DNA from: Limnohabitans sp. WS1
Lineage (GTDB): Bacteria; Pseudomonadota; Gammaproteobacteria; Burkholderiales; Burkholderiaceae_C
Direction: 5' to 3'
Assembly: GCF_003063265.1 (NCBI RefSeq)
Contig: NZ_NERU01000011.1
Span: forward strand, 78,170 to 142,169
Length of the DNA stretch: 64,000 bases
Shown: in pieces, positions 42,282-52,349 of the stretch
Layout of the letters: each line of letters opens with the position of its first letter
How positions within the stretch are numbered: the first letter of the stretch is position 1
Position numbers and translations under genes: made by a program
The notes under the pieces: generated by a model
What the model was told of the DNA's origin: nothing
What the model saw: the letters and a program-made list of their open reading frames with translations, nothing else
The model's database searches: none

Positions 42282-42417
42282 CCTTGGCTGTTTGCCAGCG
42301 CTTTTGGCCTATTTGGTGGGTTGGGGGTGCGGGTCCGGTGCGCTGGACAGCCTTGCTGACACAGATGTTGGCAACGGACTGCAACCCTTGTTTACAACAC
42401 TTCTGGAGTTTTCCACC

Positions 42418-43404
42418 ATGAGCAAAAAGCCCGTCCGCGTTGCCGTCACCGGCGCAGCAGGTCAAATCGGTTACGCATTGTTGTTCCGCATCGCCTCAGG
42501 CGAAATGTTGGGCAAAGACCAGCCCGTCATCCTGCAATTGCTCGAAGTGCCCGTTGAAGGCCCCCAAAAAGCGCTCAAGGGCGTGATGATGGAACTCGAA
42601 GACTGCGCATTCCCATTGCTGGTGGGCATGGAAGCCCACGGCGACCCCATGACCGCATTCAAGGATGTGGACTACGCCCTGTTGGTCGGTTCGCGTCCAC
42701 GCGGCCCTGGCATGGAGCGTGCCGAGTTGCTGGCCATCAACGGTGCCATCTTCACTGCACAAGGCAAAGCCCTGAACGCGGTGGCTTCGCGTGACGTGAA
42801 AGTGCTGGTCGTGGGCAACCCCGCCAACACCAACGCTTACATTGCCATGAAGGCCGCGCCTGACCTCAAGCCCGGCAACTTCACTGCCATGTTGCGTTTG
42901 GACCACAACCGTGCTCTGTCACAAATCGCAGCCAAGACTGGCAAAGCCGTGGCCGACATCGAAAAACTGTGCGTCTGGGGCAACCACTCGCCCACCATGT
43001 ACGCCGACTACCGCTTTGCCACCATCAACGGCGAATCGGTCAAGGACATGATCAACGACCAGGAATGGAACGCCAACGTGTTCCTGCCCACCGTGGGCAA
43101 GCGCGGCGCAGCCATCATTGAAGCCCGTGGCCTGTCTTCGGCGGCTTCGGCTGCCAATGCGGCCATCGACCACATGCGCGATTGGGCCCTGGGCACCAAC
43201 GGCAAGTGGGTCACCATGGGTATCCCATCACAAGGCTGGTACGGCATTCCTAAAGACGTCATGTTCGGTTTCCCCGTCACCTGCGAAAACGGCGAATACA
43301 AAGTCGTGGAAGGTCTGGACATCGACGCCTTCAGCCAAGGCTGCATCGACAAGACGCTCAAAGAGTTGACCGACGAGCAAGCTGGCGTCGCTCACCTGAT
43401 CTGA
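42418..43404 (+). CDS. mdh: Malate dehydrogenase
   Basis: NAD-dependent malate oxidation. [17 protein letters not shown] binds [18 protein letters not shown] carries substrate-binding arginines, and [12 protein letters not shown] the catalytic histidine. 328 residues of the LDH-like MDH type. ATG 42418 follows TGGAG; a 5' leader of about 130 bases separates it from the promoter. Confidence 0.97.
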   Translation: MSKKPVRVAVTGAAGQIGYALLFRIASGEMLGKDQPVILQLLEVPVEGPQKALKGVMMELEDCAFPLLVGMEAHGDPMTAFKDVDYALLVGSRPRGPGMERAELLAINGAIFTAQGKALNAVASRDVKVLVVGNPANTNAYIAMKAAPDLKPGNFTAMLRLDHNRALSQIAAKTGKAVADIEKLCVWGNHSPTMYADYRFATINGESVKDMINDQEWNANVFLPTVGKRGAAIIEARGLSSAASAANAAIDHMRDWALGTNGKWVTMGIPSQGWYGIPKDVMFGFPVTCENGEYKVVEGLDIDAFSQGCIDKTLKELTDEQAGVAHLI

Positions 43405-43424
43405 TTTCAGGCCGAGAAGTCCAA

Positions 43425-44441
43425 GTGAGCCATCCTCGCGACGTACTGTTGGGAGCACAAGCCGGAGCCGTCCAGCTGCCGGTGTGTGACCATTACTCTG
43501 GTGTCGAAGCGAGGATGCGTAAAAGCCTTCAATTGCAGGCAGACATGATGCAAGAGTTCGGTGCTTGCGTCTTTGATGTCACCCTGGATTGCGAAGATGG
43601 TGCACCCGTGGGTGGCGAAGCCGAACATGCCGCCTTGGTCACCGAGCTGGCATTGGCCGCTACGGCTGCCAACCCTGGGGCTCGTGTGGCCGTGCGTGTC
43701 CATCCTGTCGATCACCCCTCTTTTGATGCCGACATGGCGCTGATTGCGGCCCAAGCGGGTTCATGCCTGTCGCACATCATGGTGCCCAAGGTCGAAACCG
43801 TGGCCGATGTTGAGCGTGCGCAAGCGGCCCTGTTGCAAGCAGGGGCAGGCCATTTGCCACTGCATGTGTTGATTGAATCACCGGCAGCCGTGCACCGGGC
43901 ATTTGACATCGCTGCCCACCCCCGTGTGCAGTCGCTGAGCTTTGGCCTGATGGACTTTGTCTCGGCCCATGGCGGGGCCATACCCGCAGAAGGCATGGGC
44001 ATCCAAGGCCAATTCACGCACCCCTTGGTGCTGCGAGCCAAGCTCGACATCGCCAGTGCCTGTCACGCGCACGGCAAGGTGCCTTCGCACTGCGTGGTGA
44101 CCGAATTCAAGAACACCGAGGCCATGCGCATGGCCGCCCACAAAGCCGCTTGTGAGCTGGGTTACACACGCATGTGGAGCATCCACCCGGACCAGATTCG
44201 CCCCATTTTGGCTGCCATGTCCCCCAGCGAGGCGCAGATTGAGCAGGCCAGCGCAATCGTGTTGGCTGCTCAGGCCGCTGCATGGGCACCGATCAGTCAT
44301 GCGGGACAGCTGCATGATCGGGCCAGCTACCGCTTTTTCTGGCAGTTGCTCGAGCGAGCCCATCAGACCGGTTGTTCCTTGCCCCCCGAAATCCGATTGT
44401 TTTTTTCTGAACCCGTGGCTTTGTCCGGAACTGGTTCATGA
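43425..44441 (+). CDS. HpcH/HpaI aldolase / CitE-like lyase
   Basis: TIM-barrel lyase of the citrate lyase beta/malyl-CoA lyase group. FDVTLDCEDGAP, RVHPVDHP, MVPKVETV, VLIESPAAV and LSFGLMDFVS supply the arginine and acidic metal-binding residues. No citrate lyase alpha or gamma gene is nearby, so a CoA-ester lyase role (malyl- or citramalyl-CoA-like) is more likely than citrate lyase. GTG start, 21 bases after mdh. 338 residues. Confidence 0.85.
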   Translation: MSHPRDVLLGAQAGAVQLPVCDHYSGVEARMRKSLQLQADMMQEFGACVFDVTLDCEDGAPVGGEAEHAALVTELALAATAANPGARVAVRVHPVDHPSFDADMALIAAQAGSCLSHIMVPKVETVADVERAQAALLQAGAGHLPLHVLIESPAAVHRAFDIAAHPRVQSLSFGLMDFVSAHGGAIPAEGMGIQGQFTHPLVLRAKLDIASACHAHGKVPSHCVVTEFKNTEAMRMAAHKAACELGYTRMWSIHPDQIRPILAAMSPSEAQIEQASAIVLAAQAAAWAPISHAGQLHDRASYRFFWQLLERAHQTGCSLPPEIRLFFSEPVALSGTGS

Positions 44442-45076
44442 TGGCTGTTTCAAACCTGAGGTCGCTTGTCATGAAACCAGTTTTTGTCATTGTCTCGGTG
44501 CTGCTGCTGCCTTGGGCCGTGGGTGCACAAACCGCAGTGCCTGTGACCAAGCCTGGCGTCAGCAAGTCGGCAAACTACAAAGCGTCGTCCAAAAAAGCGG
44601 TGGACAAAAAGAAGACCCAACCCAAGACCCGCGTTTCACGCCAATCCGACCCTCTTTCACGACCCCAGTGGTTGCAGCCAGCGGCGGCGGTGCACACCCC
44701 CCTGCCCATGGGAGTCGACGAATTGGCCATCGCAGAGCGGGTCCATTTGGGCCGTTTGCCCTGCGAATTGGGGGCCAGTGTGAGGCTCGAAGCCGATGCC
44801 ACCCAGCCTGGCTACTTCCACGTCTTGGGCAAGGGCTTTCATTACCGCATGCACCCTGTGACGACCACCACGGGAGCCATTCGGCTGGAAGACAAAAAAG
44901 CCGGCGCTGTCTGGCTGCAATTGGCCAACAAATCCATGTTGATGGACCAAAGCAAAGGCCGTCGTCTGGCTGACGAGTGCGCACACCCCGAACAAATGGC
45001 CTTTGCCGAAAACATGAAAACCAACCCACCCCCCGTCCTGTTTGACACAACAGGCATGGGGCGTCCCAACGATTAA
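44438..45076 (+). CDS. Secreted hypothetical protein in the TCA cluster
   Basis: About 200-212 residues. A signal peptide (MKPVFVIVSVLLLPWAVGAQ) is followed by a lysine-rich linker and a domain with two cysteines (LGRLPCELGASV, RRLADECAHPEQ) that could form a disulfide. No known function. The upstream ATG overlaps the citE stop; ATG 44471, with GAGG nine bases before it, gives a more usual signal peptide. acnB follows after 25 bases. Confidence 0.75.
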   Translation: MMAVSNLRSLVMKPVFVIVSVLLLPWAVGAQTAVPVTKPGVSKSANYKASSKKAVDKKKTQPKTRVSRQSDPLSRPQWLQPAAAVHTPLPMGVDELAIAERVHLGRLPCELGASVRLEADATQPGYFHVLGKGFHYRMHPVTTTTGAIRLEDKKAGAVWLQLANKSMLMDQSKGRRLADECAHPEQMAFAENMKTNPPPVLFDTTGMGRPND

Positions 45077-45101
45077 TTTTGACTGACCGGAGAAAAAAAC
45101 C

Positions 45102-47693
45102 ATGTTGAAAGCCTACCGTGACCACGTAGCCGAGCGCGCAGCGCTGGGCATCCCTCCACTGCCACTGGACGCCAAGCAAACGGCTGAACTGATCGAGTTG
45201 ATCAAAGCCCCCGCCGCAGGCGAAGAAGCCTTTTTGATGGACCTGCTGACCCACCGCGTGCCCCCAGGCGTGGACGATGCGGCCAAAGTCAAGGCCTCGT
45301 TTTTGGCCGCTGTCGCCCATGGTGAAGTTCAAGTTGGCCTGATTTCCAAAGCCAAGGCCACCGAGTTGCTGGGCACCATGGTCGGTGGCTACAACGTGCA
45401 CCCCCTGATTGAGTTGCTGGACGACGCCGAAGTGGCCGCCGTGGCCGCTGAAGCCCTCAAAAAGACTTTGTTGATGTTTGACTTCTTCAACGATGTGGCT
45501 GAAAAAGCCAAGTCTGGCAACGCCAAGGCCAAGGAAGTCATGCAAAGCTGGGCCGATGCCGAGTGGTTCACCACCCGCCCTGAAGTCGAGAAAAAAATCA
45601 CCATCACCGTGTTCAAGGTGCCAGGCGAGACCAACACCGACGATTTGTCGCCAGCGCCTGACGCCTGGAGCCGCCCCGACATCCCATTGCACTACTTGGC
45701 GATGTTGAAAAACACCCGTGAAGGCGCCCCCTTCAAGCCCGAAGAAGACGGCAAGCGCGGCCCCATGGCCATGATCGAAGAGCTGAAGAAAAAAGGCCAC
45801 TTGGTGTCTTACGTCGGCGATGTGGTGGGCACAGGCTCCAGCCGCAAATCAGCCACCAACAGCATCATCTGGGGTTTTGGCGAAGACATCCCCTTTGTGC
45901 CCAACAAGCGTTTTGGTGGCGTGACTTTGGGCGGCAAGATTGCCCCCATCTTCTTCAACACCCAAGAAGACTCGGGCGCTTTGCCGATCGAAGTGGACGT
46001 GACTGCCCTGAACATGGGCGACGTGGTGGACGTGTTGCCCTACGACGGCAAGATCGTGAAGAATGGCGAAACCATCACCACCTTCCAACTCAAGAGCGAT
46101 GTGCTGTTTGACGAAGTGCGTGCTGGTGGCCGTATCAACTTGATCATCGGCCGCAGCTTGACCGCCAAGGCGCGCGAGTTCTTGGGTTTGCCCGCATCCA
46201 CCGTGTTCCGTTTGCCCACAGCACCGATCAGCACCAAAGCTGGCTTCACATTGGCCCAGAAGATGGTCGGTCGCGCCGTCGGTCTGCCAGAAGGCCAAGG
46301 CGTGCGCCCCGGCACTTACTGCGAACCCAAGATGACCACCGTGGGTTCACAAGACACCACCGGACCGATGACCCGCGACGAACTGAAAGACCTGGCTTGC
46401 TTGGGCTTCTCGGCCGACATGGTCATGCAGTCCTTCTGCCACACCGCAGCGTACCCCAAGGCCGTGGACGTCAAAACCCACCGCGAATTGCCCGCCTTCA
46501 TCAGCAACCGTGGCGGCGTGTCCCTGCGTCCTGGTGACGGCGTGATCCACAGCTGGCTCAACCGCCTGTTGTTGCCCGACACCGTCGGCACCGGTGGCGA
46601 CTCGCACACCCGTTTCCCCATCGGCATCAGCTTCCCCGCTGGCTCCGGTCTGGTGGCCTTCGGCGCGGCCACAGGCGTGATGCCTTTGGACATGCCCGAG
46701 TCGATCCTGGTTCGCTTCAAAGGCGACATGCAGCCTGGTGTGACCCTGCGCGACCTGGTGCACGCGATCCCGCTGTACGCCATCAAGCAAGGTCTCTTGA
46801 CCGTGGCCAAGGCTGGCAAGATCAACGAATTCTCGGGCCGCATCCTGGAAATCGAAGGCCTGCCTAACCTGAAAGTTGAGCAAGCATTTGAGTTGTCCGA
46901 CGCGTCTGCCGAACGTTCTGCTGCGGGTTGCACCATCAAGCTCAACAAAGAGCCTGTGCAGGAATACCTGAAGTCCAACGTGGTCTTGATGAAAAACATG
47001 ATCGCCGACGGCTACAAAGACGCCCGCACATTGGCCCGCCGCATCGAGAAAGTCGAGCAATGGCTGGCTGCGCCTGATTTGCTCGAAGCCGACAAAGATG
47101 CCGAGTACGCACACGTCATCGAAATCGATTTGGCCGACATCAAAGAGCCGATCGTTTGCTGCCCCAACGACCCCGATGACGCCAAGTTCCTGTCTGAAGT
47201 GTCTGGCACCAAGATCGACGAAGCCTTCATCGGTTCGTGCATGACCAACATCGGTCACTTCCGCGCAGCCGCCAAGCTGCTCGGCGGCCAGCGCGACATC
47301 CCTGTCAAGTTGTGGGTGGCACCCCCCACCAAGATGGACGAGAGCGAGCTGATCAAGGAAGGTCACTACGCCGCGTTTGGCACAGCCGGTGCCCGCACCG
47401 AAATGCCCGGCTGCTCGCTGTGCATGGGCAACCAGGCGCAAGTGCGCGAAGGCGCGACGGTGGTGTCGACTTCCACACGCAACTTCCCCAACCGTTTGGG
47501 CAAGAACACCAACGTGTACTTGGCCTCTGCCGAGCTGGCCGCCATCACCTCCAAGATGGGCAAGTTCCCCACCGTGGCCGAATACCACGAAGCCATGGGT
47601 GTGGTGAACAAGGACGGCGAAGCCATCTACAAGTACCTCAACTTCAACCAGATTGAAGAGTACGTGGAGAACGCCAAGGGTGTGACCGCTTAA
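45102..47693 (+). CDS. acnB: Aconitate hydratase B
   Basis: Isomerises citrate and isocitrate. AcnB domain order: HEAT-like N-terminal domain, swivelling domain, then the cluster-binding core with C713 (GSCMTNIGH), C771 and C774 (GCSLCMG). 863 residues. GGAG precedes the ATG. Last gene of the mdh run, closed by a strong terminator. Confidence 0.97.
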   Translation: MLKAYRDHVAERAALGIPPLPLDAKQTAELIELIKAPAAGEEAFLMDLLTHRVPPGVDDAAKVKASFLAAVAHGEVQVGLISKAKATELLGTMVGGYNVHPLIELLDDAEVAAVAAEALKKTLLMFDFFNDVAEKAKSGNAKAKEVMQSWADAEWFTTRPEVEKKITITVFKVPGETNTDDLSPAPDAWSRPDIPLHYLAMLKNTREGAPFKPEEDGKRGPMAMIEELKKKGHLVSYVGDVVGTGSSRKSATNSIIWGFGEDIPFVPNKRFGGVTLGGKIAPIFFNTQEDSGALPIEVDVTALNMGDVVDVLPYDGKIVKNGETITTFQLKSDVLFDEVRAGGRINLIIGRSLTAKAREFLGLPASTVFRLPTAPISTKAGFTLAQKMVGRAVGLPEGQGVRPGTYCEPKMTTVGSQDTTGPMTRDELKDLACLGFSADMVMQSFCHTAAYPKAVDVKTHRELPAFISNRGGVSLRPGDGVIHSWLNRLLLPDTVGTGGDSHTRFPIGISFPAGSGLVAFGAATGVMPLDMPESILVRFKGDMQPGVTLRDLVHAIPLYAIKQGLLTVAKAGKINEFSGRILEIEGLPNLKVEQAFELSDASAERSAAGCTIKLNKEPVQEYLKSNVVLMKNMIADGYKDARTLARRIEKVEQWLAAPDLLEADKDAEYAHVIEIDLADIKEPIVCCPNDPDDAKFLSEVSGTKIDEAFIGSCMTNIGHFRAAAKLLGGQRDIPVKLWVAPPTKMDESELIKEGHYAAFGTAGARTEMPGCSLCMGNQAQVREGATVVSTSTRNFPNRLGKNTNVYLASAELAAITSKMGKFPTVAEYHEAMGVVNKDGEAIYKYLNFNQIEEYVENAKGVTA

Positions 47694-47713
47694 GTGTTGG
47701 CGCAAAACTGAAG

Positions 47714-47750
47714 AAACGGCTCAAGGAGTGATCCTTGGGCCGTTTTTTTT
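47714..47750 (+). terminator. acnB terminator
   Basis: CGGCTCAAGG / CCTTGGGCCG stem with one G-T pair, a 6-base loop and a T8 tract. Confidence 0.9.
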
Positions 47751-47825
47751 GACTGGCGGCAACTTCAATAGCGAATTGCCCCCGATCAGCCTGAAGGCAT
47801 GAACCAGATCAAGGTGCAGCAATTT

Positions 47826-48023
47826 TGTAGCCGCAACGCCCCCGTCGCGACCCCCCCGCAGACCACCCCGTATCGCCCCGAGGACGGGGCTAGCCACCTG
47901 TAGGAGCAACGCCCCCGTCGCGAAAACCCCCGCAGACCACCCCGCATCGCCCCGAGTGCGGGGCTAGCCACCTGTAGGAGCGACGCCCCCGTCGCGAAAA
48001 CCCCCGCAAACCACCCCGCATCG
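47826..48023. repeat. Three tandem REP-like elements, family A
   Basis: Units begin TGTAG at 47826, 47899 and 47973 (periods 73 and 74). Each reads TGTAGGAGC-ACGCCCCCGTC then GCGA, a C-rich run, CCACCCCGCATCGCCCCGAG and GGGGCTAGCCACC; the first copy is diverged at GTAGCCGC and the third is cut after CATCGAG. They fill most of the gap between acnB and truC. Confidence 0.85.
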
Positions 48024-48039
48024 AGATGCCTCACTCGAT

Positions 48040-48750
48040 TCAAGCAACGATAGGCAGCTGAAAAGCATCCCAAAGCCCCCACTCGCTGGGCAGGGAAGAT
48101 GCCAGATGCAGCCGCTGCCTGCTGACCGGATGAGGTAGTTCCAGACTTTCAGCATGCAACCACAGCCGCTGCAGCCCGATCAAATCTGCCACGGCGCGGT
48201 TGAGCGGCCCCTTGCCGTGTGTGGCGTCGCCGATGATGGGGTGGGCGATGTGCTTCATGTGGCGGCGCAGTTGGTGGCGACGGCCAGTCAGGGGCTGCAG
48301 CGCCACTTCGGCGCAGCGGGTGCTGACAAAGCTTTGCTGGGGCAGAGGAAGCTCAAAGTGGCGCAAGGTGGCAAAACGGCTTTGGGCCGGCTGGATTTCG
48401 GTGCGCTCCGTGCGCATGTCGTCGGGCATGCGCTTTAAGGGGTGGTCGATCAGGCCCTCAGGCAAAGGCCAACCGCGCACCACAGCGCGGTAGGTTTTTA
48501 GCAGACCAGCGCCGCTTTCAAAAGCCTGCCCCAACGAGCGGGCCACCTCGGCGCTCAGCGCAAACACCAGCACGCCGCTGGTGCCTTTGTCGAGCCGGTG
48601 CACGGGCCAGACGTGTTGCCCGATTTGGTCGCGCAGGGTTTGCAGCACAAAGCGGGTTTCACCCCTGTCCAAAGGCGTGCGATGCACCAGCCAGCCGGCG
48701 GGTTTGTTGACGATGGCGAGATAATCGTCCAAGTAAAGGATGTCGAGCAT
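48040..48750 (-). CDS. truC: tRNA pseudouridine(65) synthase
   Basis: RluA-family synthase. Catalytic aspartate in [36 protein letters not shown] and [12 protein letters not shown] are typical of TruC. 236 residues from ATG 48750, matching the E. coli TruC N-terminus ([20 protein letters not shown]). Its ATG shares a CATG with the divergent yaaA ATG; a TTG at 48774 is an alternative. Confidence 0.9.
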   Translation of the reverse strand: MLDILYLDDYLAIVNKPAGWLVHRTPLDRGETRFVLQTLRDQIGQHVWPVHRLDKGTSGVLVFALSAEVARSLGQAFESGAGLLKTYRAVVRGWPLPEGLIDHPLKRMPDDMRTERTEIQPAQSRFATLRHFELPLPQQSFVSTRCAEVALQPLTGRRHQLRRHMKHIAHPIIGDATHGKGPLNRAVADLIGLQRLWLHAESLELPHPVSRQRLHLASSLPSEWGLWDAFQLPIVA

Positions 48751-49525
48751 GTTGTTCTTATTGTCACCCGCCAAATCTCTGGATTACGAAACCCCCGCCG
48801 CAGGCGTGCCGCACACGCTGCCCCAGTTCGTGCCGCAATCGCAGGCCCTCATTGAGGTGCTGCGCCAAAAGTCACCCCAGCAAATCGCCGAGCTGATGGA
48901 CTTGTCCGACGCGCTGTCGGCTCTGAACGTGGCCCGCTACGAGGCCTGGGTTCCGAAGTTCACTGCCAAAAATTCCAAGCAGGCCGTGCTGGCCTTCAAT
49001 GGCGACGTGTACGAAGGCCTGGACGCCAAAACCCTGTCCGCGCAAGAGCTGGACTGGGCGCAAACCCATGTGGGCATTTTGAGTGGCCTGTACGGCGTGT
49101 TGCGCCCGCTGGACTGGATGCAACCCTACCGGCTGGAGATGGGCACCACGCTCCAAACCGACAAGGGCAGCAACCTCTACAAGTTTTGGGGGCCGCAAAT
49201 TGCCGAGTACCTGAACGCCCAGCTGGCCAAAGACAAAACCCCGGTCATCGTCAACCTGGCCTCGCAAGAGTATTTCAAATCGGTGGACCGCAAAACCCTT
49301 AAGGCCCGCGTCATCGAATGCGTGTTTGAAGACTTCAAAGGCGGCAAATACAAAATCATCAGCTTCAACGCCAAACGGGCGCGGGGCTTGATGGCTCGGT
49401 TCGCCATCCAAAACAAGATCACCCACCCCGAAGGCCTGTTGAGTTTTGATCTGGAAGGCTACGCCTACGACTCGGCCGTGTCCGAGCCAGACCGTCTCGT
49501 TTTCCGTCGCAAGGTGCAAGCATGA
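48749..49525 (+). CDS. yaaA: Peroxide stress protein YaaA (DUF328/UPF0246)
   Basis: Homologous to E. coli YaaA, which lowers intracellular free iron during H2O2 stress. [16 protein letters not shown] at the N-terminus and [17 protein letters not shown] near the C-terminus are diagnostic. 258 residues. AAGGA lies upstream of ATG 48749. The stop overlaps the queF start (ATGA). Confidence 0.93.
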   Translation: MLFLLSPAKSLDYETPAAGVPHTLPQFVPQSQALIEVLRQKSPQQIAELMDLSDALSALNVARYEAWVPKFTAKNSKQAVLAFNGDVYEGLDAKTLSAQELDWAQTHVGILSGLYGVLRPLDWMQPYRLEMGTTLQTDKGSNLYKFWGPQIAEYLNAQLAKDKTPVIVNLASQEYFKSVDRKTLKARVIECVFEDFKGGKYKIISFNAKRARGLMARFAIQNKITHPEGLLSFDLEGYAYDSAVSEPDRLVFRRKVQA

Positions 49526-50373
49526 GTATGAACTCCCCAGAACAATCCCAATTGGGCAAGTCCAGCGCCTATGTGGACCAGTACGACGCGAGTTTGCTGT
49601 TTCCCATTCCCCGCGCCACCAAACGCGCCGAAATCGGTGTCACCGGGCAGCCCGTGTTTTTTGGGGCCGACCTGTGGACCGCGTTCGAGCTGTCTTGGCT
49701 CAACACCAAGGGCAAGCCGCAGGTGGCACTGGCGCACATCACCGTGCCTGCCGAAAGCACGCACATTGTGGAGAGCAAGTCCTTCAAGCTGTATCTCAAC
49801 AGCTTCAACAACACGCGGCTGGAGAGTGCCGATGTGGTGCGCGACATGATCCGCCGCGACATCAGCGCGGCCATCTGGCACGGCGGCGCCATGCAGGCCA
49901 GTGTGGGCGTGAAGCTGCTGCTGCAAGAACAGTTTGACGCCGAGCCCGTGCACGAGCTCGACGGCTTGAACCTGGACCGCATGGACATCGAGTGCACGCG
50001 CTACCAGCCTGCACCGGAGCTGCTCAGCGCCAATGCCGAAGAACTGCCCGTCAGCGAAACCCTGGTCAGCCATTTGCTCAAAAGCAATTGCCTGGTCACA
50101 GGCCAGCCCGACTGGGGCAGCGTGCAAATCACCTACAGCGGCCCGCAGATCGAGCAAGCGGGTCTGTTGCAATACATCGTGAGCTTTCGCAACCACAACG
50201 AGTTTCATGAGCAATGCGTCGAGCGTATCTTCATGGACATCTGGACGCGCTGCAAGCCCACCAAGCTGACGGTCTACGCCCGCTACACCCGGCGCGGCGG
50301 GCTGGACATCAACCCCTGGCGCACCAGCGCACCGGGCGCATTGCCGCCCAATGTGCGCACGGCGCGGCAGTGA
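49522..50373 (+). CDS. queF: 7-cyano-7-deazaguanine reductase
   Basis: NADPH reduction of preQ0 to preQ1 for queuosine. Nucleophile C190 and D197 are in [26 protein letters not shown] is the QueF motif. 283 residues, the bimodular form as in E. coli. Overlaps yaaA upstream. Confidence 0.96.
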   Translation: MSMNSPEQSQLGKSSAYVDQYDASLLFPIPRATKRAEIGVTGQPVFFGADLWTAFELSWLNTKGKPQVALAHITVPAESTHIVESKSFKLYLNSFNNTRLESADVVRDMIRRDISAAIWHGGAMQASVGVKLLLQEQFDAEPVHELDGLNLDRMDIECTRYQPAPELLSANAEELPVSETLVSHLLKSNCLVTGQPDWGSVQITYSGPQIEQAGLLQYIVSFRNHNEFHEQCVERIFMDIWTRCKPTKLTVYARYTRRGGLDINPWRTSAPGALPPNVRTARQ

Positions 50374-50396
50374 ACGCATTCACCGCGTTCGCCAAC

Positions 50397-50837
50397 ATGA
50401 CCCCCACCACCCGCCGCGTTCTCCAAGCCCTTTTGTACGAGGCCATTGCGATTGCCGTGGTCGGTCCCGTGTTGAGTGTGGCTTTTGACAAGTCGCCCGC
50501 CTCCACATTGGGCCTGGCGGTCGTGTTGTCGAGCATTGCGCTGACGTGGAACTACGTCTTCAACTCGCTGTTTGAGCGCTGGGAGTCGCGTCAAGCCGTG
50601 CGTGGCCGCTCCTTTGCGCGGCGACTGGCCCACGGGGCGGGTTTTGAGGGCGGGCTGGTCATCATTCTTTTGCCCGTCATGTCGCTGTGGCTCGACATTT
50701 CGCCCACCGCTGCCTTGGTGGCCAATTTGGGCCTGCTGGCCTTCTTTTTCTTTTATGCCATTGCGTTCACCTGGTGTTTCGACCGGGTCTTTGGATTGCC
50801 CGCATCGGCCCAAGCGGGTGCTGCGGATCGGCGCTGA
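50397..50837 (+). CDS. PACE-family multidrug/chlorhexidine efflux transporter
   Basis: 146 residues, two bacterial transmembrane pair domains (four helices). Conserved RRVLQALLYEAIAI in helix 1, LTWNYVFNSLFERWE after helix 2, and RRLAHGAGFEGGL starting the second pair match PACE proteins such as AceI. The frame opens upstream within queF; GTG 50370 overlapping the queF stop is possible, but ATG 50397 fits the family. Confidence 0.85.
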   Translation: MTPTTRRVLQALLYEAIAIAVVGPVLSVAFDKSPASTLGLAVVLSSIALTWNYVFNSLFERWESRQAVRGRSFARRLAHGAGFEGGLVIILLPVMSLWLDISPTAALVANLGLLAFFFFYAIAFTWCFDRVFGLPASAQAGAADRR

Positions 50838-50880
50838 TGACGCTGGTGTGATGGCGCAGTAGAAGCGCACAAAACTTCAC

Positions 50881-50919
50881 CCTGAACGCCGTGTCCCATG
50901 TCCACGGCGGAGATTCAGG
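50881..50919. repeat. Imperfect inverted repeat between convergent genes
   Basis: CCTGAA-CGCCGTG pairs with CACGGCG-TTCAGG across an extra GAGA-type bulge. No T-tract. It may act as a weak terminator; it touches the 3' end of the DUF1501 gene. Confidence 0.3.
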
Positions 50920-52342
50920 CGCTGAAAAACCCCAAGTCGGGTTGGTCAAAACGGTTGATGTTGGGGAACAAAGCACTGACCTCGGTCGGGCTGACCCCCA
51001 TCCACTTGGCCAAGGTGGCGCCCAGTTGGTCGACGCTGGTGGTGGGGATCAAGCGCCCCTGACCCAGGTCGTTCGGGCCATTGTGGGCCTGTAAGGGCCA
51101 CTTGCCCCAAAAGCGCCGACCGCGAACCGCACCACCCATGATCAGATGGTGCGCACCCCATCCGTGGTCGCTGCCGTCACCGTTGCTGCTCAGCGTGCGG
51201 CCAAAGTCGCTGGCCGTGAAGGTGGTCACATTGTCTGCCATGCCCAACTCGGTCATGGCGGATTGGAAGGTGCTCAAGCCGTTGGCCAGTTGCCCGAGCA
51301 AGCCGGGGTGTTGGGTGAGCAAAAAATCGTGGTTGTCAAAGCCCCCGATGCTGACAAAGAAAACCTGTCGCTGTGCACCCAGTGTGCTGCGTCCCGCAAT
51401 CAGCCGGGCGACCATTTGCAATTGGCGACCCAAACTCTGGGTGGTGTCAAAGGTGGCTGAAAACGGCAAGGCATTGGCATTGCCCAATGCGGCTTTGACG
51501 GTGGCTTGGGCGTTGATGGAGCGCAAAGCCACGCGGTTGAGTTCGGCCTCCATCCAGTGCGTGCGCGACGCCGTGATCATTTTGTTCAGAGCTTGGCTGC
51601 ATGCCGCTGACCCAAACAAATTCGACACCACCCCGTTGACCGGGACCGCGCCACTGTTGCTGATTTGGTATTGCACCGCCTGATCACCCATCAAAAACAC
51701 CGCATTGCCACTGGCGTTGATGCAGGTGAACGTGCTGGTGGCGTTGCTGGACAAAAACAGGTCGCCCATGGCACCGCCCCAGCCTTTGGTGGAGCCTTCG
51801 GCACCGCTGCTTTGCCAAAACGATTGTTGGTCGTTGTGGCTGAACAGCTTGGGTGGCAATCGAACTGACTTGGCCAAGTATTGCACTTTGGTGGTGGGCT
51901 CCATCAGGGAGCCCACATTGAGCAGCCAGCCCAGTTGGCCGGCGTCAAACAAGGGTTTGAGCGGCAACAGTTCTGCCGCCATGGCCAGTTGTGTTCCATT
52001 GACGCCAGTGCCTGTCAGCGGCACTCTGGGTGACAAGGTGGTGGCGGCCAAACTGGCCCGTGGAGCCACCAAGCCACCCAGGTCGGTGGTGCCTCCACGC
52101 AAGCTCGCCAAATTGGCGTGACTGGCCACGTCAACGGGCACCAAGGTGCGGCCGTTGTCGTTGCCACCCGCTAAAAATACGCAAACCAGCGCTTTGTAGC
52201 CTCCTCGGGCATCGGCAGCGGCGGCTTCACCCAGGGCCGCAAGGTTCAAGGCCCAAGGCGCAGCCATGCCAGCCAAGCCCAGTTGTGCAGAGCGCCGCAA
52301 AAATTCGCGGCGCTGTAATTCAGGCAGTCGATTTAGTTTCAT
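50915..52342 (-). CDS. DUF1501 domain protein, Tat-exported
   Basis: 475 residues. A twin-arginine signal (RREFLRRSAQLGLAG) starts the protein; the body has the alkaline-phosphatase-like DUF1501 fold (VCVFLAGGNDN, SIGGFDNHD, SDFGRTLSSNGDGSDHGWG). Function unknown; always found with DUF1800 partners. Eight bases downstream of the DUF1800 gene. Confidence 0.9.
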   Translation of the reverse strand: MKLNRLPELQRREFLRRSAQLGLAGMAAPWALNLAALGEAAAADARGGYKALVCVFLAGGNDNGRTLVPVDVASHANLASLRGGTTDLGGLVAPRASLAATTLSPRVPLTGTGVNGTQLAMAAELLPLKPLFDAGQLGWLLNVGSLMEPTTKVQYLAKSVRLPPKLFSHNDQQSFWQSSGAEGSTKGWGGAMGDLFLSSNATSTFTCINASGNAVFLMGDQAVQYQISNSGAVPVNGVVSNLFGSAACSQALNKMITASRTHWMEAELNRVALRSINAQATVKAALGNANALPFSATFDTTQSLGRQLQMVARLIAGRSTLGAQRQVFFVSIGGFDNHDFLLTQHPGLLGQLANGLSTFQSAMTELGMADNVTTFTASDFGRTLSSNGDGSDHGWGAHHLIMGGAVRGRRFWGKWPLQAHNGPNDLGQGRLIPTTSVDQLGATLAKWMGVSPTEVSALFPNINRFDQPDLGFFSA

Positions 52343-52349
52343 GGGGGGC

